From assembly GCA_036406475.1 (NCBI GenBank), contig DASXBA010000091.1, positions 1 to 15,475 on the forward strand: DNA of 15,475 bases. The letters are read 5' to 3'. The notes below the pieces were generated by a model. It was not told where the DNA came from, did not search any database, and worked only from the letters and a program-made list of their open reading frames with translations. The position numbers were made by a program, and so were the translations under genes. Source of the DNA: DASXBA01 sp036406475 (GTDB lineage: Bacteria > Actinomycetota > Thermoleophilia > Solirubrobacterales > Thermoleophilaceae). Below are positions 13,114-15,475 of this stretch, piece after piece (position 1 is the stretch's first letter; each line of letters opens with the position of its first letter).

Positions 13114-13997
13114 TCGGCGCGCTGGCGCTTCGGGCTGCGTCGTGGCGGTCGCTGGCCGCCGACTACGTCGAGATGACGAAGCCGAAGGTGCAGTCGCTGC
13201 TGCTCTTCACCACGGTCACGACCATGTACGTCGCGGGCGACCCGTCCCCCGGCCTCGTGGCCCTCACCTGCCTGGGCGGCGCCCTCTCAGCCGGCGGCGC
13301 GGGCGCCATCAACCATGCGCTCGACCGCGACATCGACACGGTCATGAAGCGCACCGCGGACCGGCCGGTGGCGTCCGGCCGGGTGAGCCCCACCGCCGCG
13401 ATCGTCTTCGGGGCCGTGCTCGGCTGCGCCTCGTTCGCGCTGCTCGCGCTCACCGTGGACCCGCTCGCCGCCGTGCTGGCGATGTCCGGACTGCTCGGCT
13501 ACGTGCTCGTCTACACCCTCTGGCTCAAGCGCTCCACACCGCAGAACATCGTGATCGGCGGAGCGGCCGGGGCGGTGCCGCCGCTCGTGGCCTGGGCAGC
13601 GGTCACCGGCGGCCTCACTGGCACCCCGCTCTACCTGTTCGCCATCGTCTTCTTCTGGACGCCGCCGCACTTCTGGTCGCTCTCGCTCTTGATGAAGGAC
13701 GAGTACGCGCGCGCGGGCGTGCCGATGCTGCCCGTGGTGCGCGGCGAGCGCGAGACGCGCCGCCAGATCCTGCTCTACACGGTGCTGCTCTACGCGGTGA
13801 GCCAGCTGCCGTTCTGCGCGGGAGCCTTCGACGCCACCTACCTGGTCGTGTCGATGCTCCTGGGAGGGGTCTTCATCGCCGGTGCGGTCCTGCTCTACCG
13901 GCGCGCCGACCGGCGCACGGCGATCCGGCTCTACCTCTTCTCGCTGGCCTACCTGGCGCTGCTGTTCGGCGCGATGGTCGCCGACGTCCGCCTCTAG
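13110..13997 (+). CDS. ctaB: Protoheme IX farnesyltransferase (heme O synthase)
   Basis: A 295-residue UbiA-superfamily prenyltransferase that adds a farnesyl group to protoheme, the step before CtaA. The first Asp-rich motif is NHALDRDID (68-76), followed by KRTADRPVASG. WLKRSTPQNIVIGG and FWTPPHFWSLSLLMKDEYARAGVPMLPVVRG form the second conserved region. About nine membrane helices are present. The frame is open to 12738, but that part is a shadow of ctaA. GTG 13110 is the start because it overlaps the ctaA stop as GTGA and has GGAGG 10 bases upstream. The TAG stop shares the palindrome CTAG (13994-13997) with the TAG stop of the convergent cyclase gene. Confidence 0.96.
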   Translation: MIGALALRAASWRSLAADYVEMTKPKVQSLLLFTTVTTMYVAGDPSPGLVALTCLGGALSAGGAGAINHALDRDIDTVMKRTADRPVASGRVSPTAAIVFGAVLGCASFALLALTVDPLAAVLAMSGLLGYVLVYTLWLKRSTPQNIVIGGAAGAVPPLVAWAAVTGGLTGTPLYLFAIVFFWTPPHFWSLSLLMKDEYARAGVPMLPVVRGERETRRQILLYTVLLYAVSQLPFCAGAFDATYLVVSMLLGGVFIAGAVLLYRRADRRTAIRLYLFSLAYLALLFGAMVADVRL

Positions 13998-14773
13998 ATC
14001 GGCGTCACCGAATAGACCGTCAGGTCCTTCGGCACGCCCTTCACCGAGAAGCGGCGCTTCCTCTTGGCGTCGACCGCCTGGTCGTCGAGCTGCGACAGGG
14101 CGCGATCGGACACGAGCAGCTCGTCGCCCCGGGCCTCCTCGGCCACGCGCGCCGCGATGTTCACGTCCACGCCCAGGTAGTCGCCGCCGAGCTTGCGCGG
14201 CTGGCCCACGTGCATCCCGGCGCGGATCCGCGGCTGGTAGCCGTCGGCGCTCACCTTCGCGAGGCGCTCCCTCGCCTCGACGATCGCCTCGAGCGCCTCG
14301 CTGGGCTCGGGGAAGACGGCCATCATGCCGTCGCCGAGGCGCTTGACCACGTCGCCGCCGTGGGCGGTCACCGGCTGCTCGATCGCCTCCCCCACCTCGC
14401 GCAGCAGCTCTAGCGCGGCCTCGTCGCCCGCCTCGAGGGCGAAGTCCGAGAACTCCACGAGGTCGGTGAACACGATCGCCATCTCCTCGTCGCCATGGCC
14501 GCGGCCCTGGGCCTCGGATACGGCCTGCCAAACCTGAAGCGCCGACAGCCCCGCCTCGCGCAGCACGCCCGGGCGCTCCGCCGTGACCTCGGCCAGCCGC
14601 TTGCCGACCTGCTCCGACTGCTTGCGACCCGCCGTGGAGAGGGGGTCGCCGAACTTGCTGTCCCCCGGAAGCAGCTCCCTCACGAGCTTGGCCGCCGTCA
14701 GCAGCGCAGGGCTCTGATTGATCTTCCGGGCCGCCTCCCGAGCGCGCCGGCCCTTCTTCTCCTGCTCGGCCAT
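13994..14773 (-). CDS. Class III adenylate/guanylate cyclase, cytoplasmic
   Basis: A 259-residue protein whose C-terminal ~160 residues form a class III nucleotide cyclase domain. AIVFTDLVEFSDF carries the first metal Asp (about D104). VVKRLGDGMMAVF carries the base-recognising Lys (K144) and second metal Asp (D148). GGDYLGVDVNIAARV carries the Asp (D203), transition-state Asn (N205) and Arg (R209). With Lys/Asp at the specificity positions, cAMP is the likely product, and all catalytic residues are present. The N-terminal ~95 residues are helical, charged and unassigned; no membrane helix or known sensor domain is visible. ATG 14773 is chosen over ATG 14800, which lies inside a palindrome. 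TACGGT ends 10 bases before 14773 and there is no Shine-Dalgarno sequence. The stop overlaps ctaB's within CTAG. Confidence 0.9.
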   Translation of the reverse strand: MAEQEKKGRRAREAARKINQSPALLTAAKLVRELLPGDSKFGDPLSTAGRKQSEQVGKRLAEVTAERPGVLREAGLSALQVWQAVSEAQGRGHGDEEMAIVFTDLVEFSDFALEAGDEAALELLREVGEAIEQPVTAHGGDVVKRLGDGMMAVFPEPSEALEAIVEARERLAKVSADGYQPRIRAGMHVGQPRKLGGDYLGVDVNIAARVAEEARGDELLVSDRALSQLDDQAVDAKRKRRFSVKGVPKDLTVYSVTPI

Positions 14774-14783
14774 GCCGGGCGGA

Positions 14784-14789
14784 ACCGTA
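14784..14789 (-). promoter_or_regulatory. Putative -10 element (TACGGT) of the cyclase gene
   Basis: TACGGT on the minus strand ends 10 bases before ATG 14773, and no Shine-Dalgarno sequence is seen. It lies just downstream of the perfect hairpin 14796-14834. Confidence 0.35.
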
Positions 14790-14795
14790 CCGGTG

Positions 14796-14834
14796 CACAT
14801 GAAAGAAAGGGCCCCGTCCCCTTTCTTTCATGTG
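14796..14834. repeat. Perfect 16-bp inverted repeat, REP-like palindrome
   Basis: CACATGAAAGAAAGGG (14796-14811), a 7-base loop, then its exact complement (14819-14834). The AT-rich arms and G/C-run loop contrast with the surrounding GC-rich DNA and look like an extragenic REP-type palindrome. It begins one base after the GH15 stop codon (minus strand) and precedes the cyclase gene. It could end the GH15 transcript, but no T-tract follows. Confidence 0.8.
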
Positions 14835-14835
14835 G

Positions 14836-15475
14836 TCAGGTCTGCGAGCGCTGCCTGGTCAGCTCCCGGTCGAGCGGGAACGTGCCCGCCTCGAGCCCCT
14901 GGTCGGCGCGGATCACGTGCATCACCGCGTTGATCAGGGCGAGGTGGGTGAAGGCCTGCGGGAAGTTGCCGAGATGGCGGCCCGTGCCGGGGTCGATCTC
15001 CTCCGCGTAGAGCCCCAGCGGGCTGGCGTAGGACAGCATCTTCTCGCAGAGGTCGCGGGCCCTCTTCAGCTCGCCGACCTCCACCAGCGCGGCCACGAGC
15101 CAGAAGGAGCAGATGGCGAAAGTGCCCTCCTCGCCGGCCAGGCCGTCATCGGTCTCGTCGACCTTGTAGCGCAGTACGAGCCCCTGGTCGGTCAGCTCGT
15201 CCGCGATGGCGAGCACGGTCTTGCGGATGCGCTCGTCCTCGGGCGGCAGGAAGCGGACCAGCGGCATCAGGAGCACCGAGGCGTCGAGCGCATCGGTGTC
15301 GTAGTGCTGGGTGAAGACACCGCGGTCGTCGAGCGCGTTCTCGCAGATGTCGGCCTTGATCTCGTCGGCCGCCGACTGCCAGCGGGCCGCGTACTCGAGC
15401 TCCTCTCGGATCTCGGCCAGCCGCGCGCCGCGGTCCGCTGCCACCCAGCACATCAGCTTGGAGGAGGTGAAGTGC
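14836..15475 (-). CDS. Glycoside hydrolase family 15 (trehalase/glucoamylase type), C-terminal part, 5' end outside window
   Basis: The frame enters from the right edge (HFTSSKLMCWVAADRGARLA) and stops at TGA 14836-14838, giving the last ~212 residues. HFTSSKLMCW, the LDASVLLMPLVRF segment, GEEGTFAICSFWLVAAL and GLYAEEIDPGTGRHLGNFPQAFTHLALINA are highly typical of bacterial GH15 enzymes. Glu in EEGTF and Glu in AEEIDP are the expected general acid and base. These enzymes invert the anomeric bond of alpha-glucosides. Close actinobacterial relatives include trehalases, so trehalose breakdown is a good guess, but the N-terminal domain is not visible. No signal peptide can be judged. ATG 15453 inside the frame is an internal methionine. 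The stop lies one base from the palindrome 14796-14834. Confidence 0.92.
   Translation of the reverse strand, partial: HFTSSKLMCWVAADRGARLAEIREELEYAARWQSAADEIKADICENALDDRGVFTQHYDTDALDASVLLMPLVRFLPPEDERIRKTVLAIADELTDQGLVLRYKVDETDDGLAGEEGTFAICSFWLVAALVEVGELKRARDLCEKMLSYASPLGLYAEEIDPGTGRHLGNFPQAFTHLALINAVMHVIRADQGLEAGTFPLDRELTRQRSQT

Noticed and set aside
14774..14800. ATG 14800 as start of the cyclase gene
   Set aside because: The ATG lies inside the perfect palindrome, and the added residues (MCTGTVPPG) look non-coding; ATG 14773 fits better.
13287..14831. 514-residue minus-strand ORF
   Set aside because: It spans both ctaB and the cyclase in the wrong frame and is Arg/Glu-rich without motifs.

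Overview
The window is a gene-dense stretch of a very high-GC chromosome. It most likely comes from an actinobacterium, and the class Thermoleophilia (Solirubrobacterales-like) fits best. That placement is an inference from the GC-rich codon use, the aa3-type oxidase with CtaA/CtaB, a GH15 trehalase/glucoamylase-type enzyme, an LPXTG-type surface protein, and a secreted delta-60-repeat protein with an Ig-like domain and a basic C-terminal domain. No rRNA, tRNA, CRISPR array, transposase or phage gene was recognised. Coding density is high, and neighbouring genes often overlap by a few bases.

Layout. (1) 1-1867: the 3' end of a PHP-domain protein, a convergent EamA/RhtA-like exporter, a 266-base gap and a small orphan gene. 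(2) 1864-4966, minus strand: a three-gene operon of a PAP2-type lipid phosphatase/transferase, a flippase-like (UPF0104/LPG-synthase TM) membrane protein and thioredoxin reductase, joined by two successive 4-base TTGA overlaps. (3) 5037-6134: a small sortase-type (LPHTG) wall protein converging on an MBL-fold hydrolase. (4) 6160-7229: an enoyl-CoA hydratase/isomerase followed after 2 bases by a 90-residue protein with a beta-helix-like repeat. (5) 7279-9854: ctaC and ctaD, the two catalytic subunits of an A1-type aa3 cytochrome oxidase. (6) 9852-10017: a 166-base imperfect palindrome running exactly from one convergent stop codon to the other. (7) 10015-12030, minus: the secreted delta-60-repeat protein. 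(8) 12136-13997: ctaA-ctaB, heme A synthase and protoheme farnesyltransferase, which make the heme A used by the CtaC/CtaD oxidase. (9) 13994-15475, minus: a class III nucleotide cyclase, a REP-like 16-bp perfect hairpin, and the 3' part of a GH15 enzyme.

How the genes work together: ctaB and ctaA convert protoheme to heme O and then heme A for CtaD, while CtaC accepts electrons from cytochrome c through CuA. Subunit III (ctaE) is not in the window. The PAP2/flippase/TrxB operon mixes envelope-lipid and thiol-redox functions.

Several genes that begin transcription units lack a Shine-Dalgarno sequence and carry a TANNNT hexamer 6-10 bases before the start codon, which suggests leaderless mRNAs. 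The most unusual item is the 166-base palindrome between ctaD and the delta-60 gene. I see no clear new multi-gene defence or biosynthetic system.
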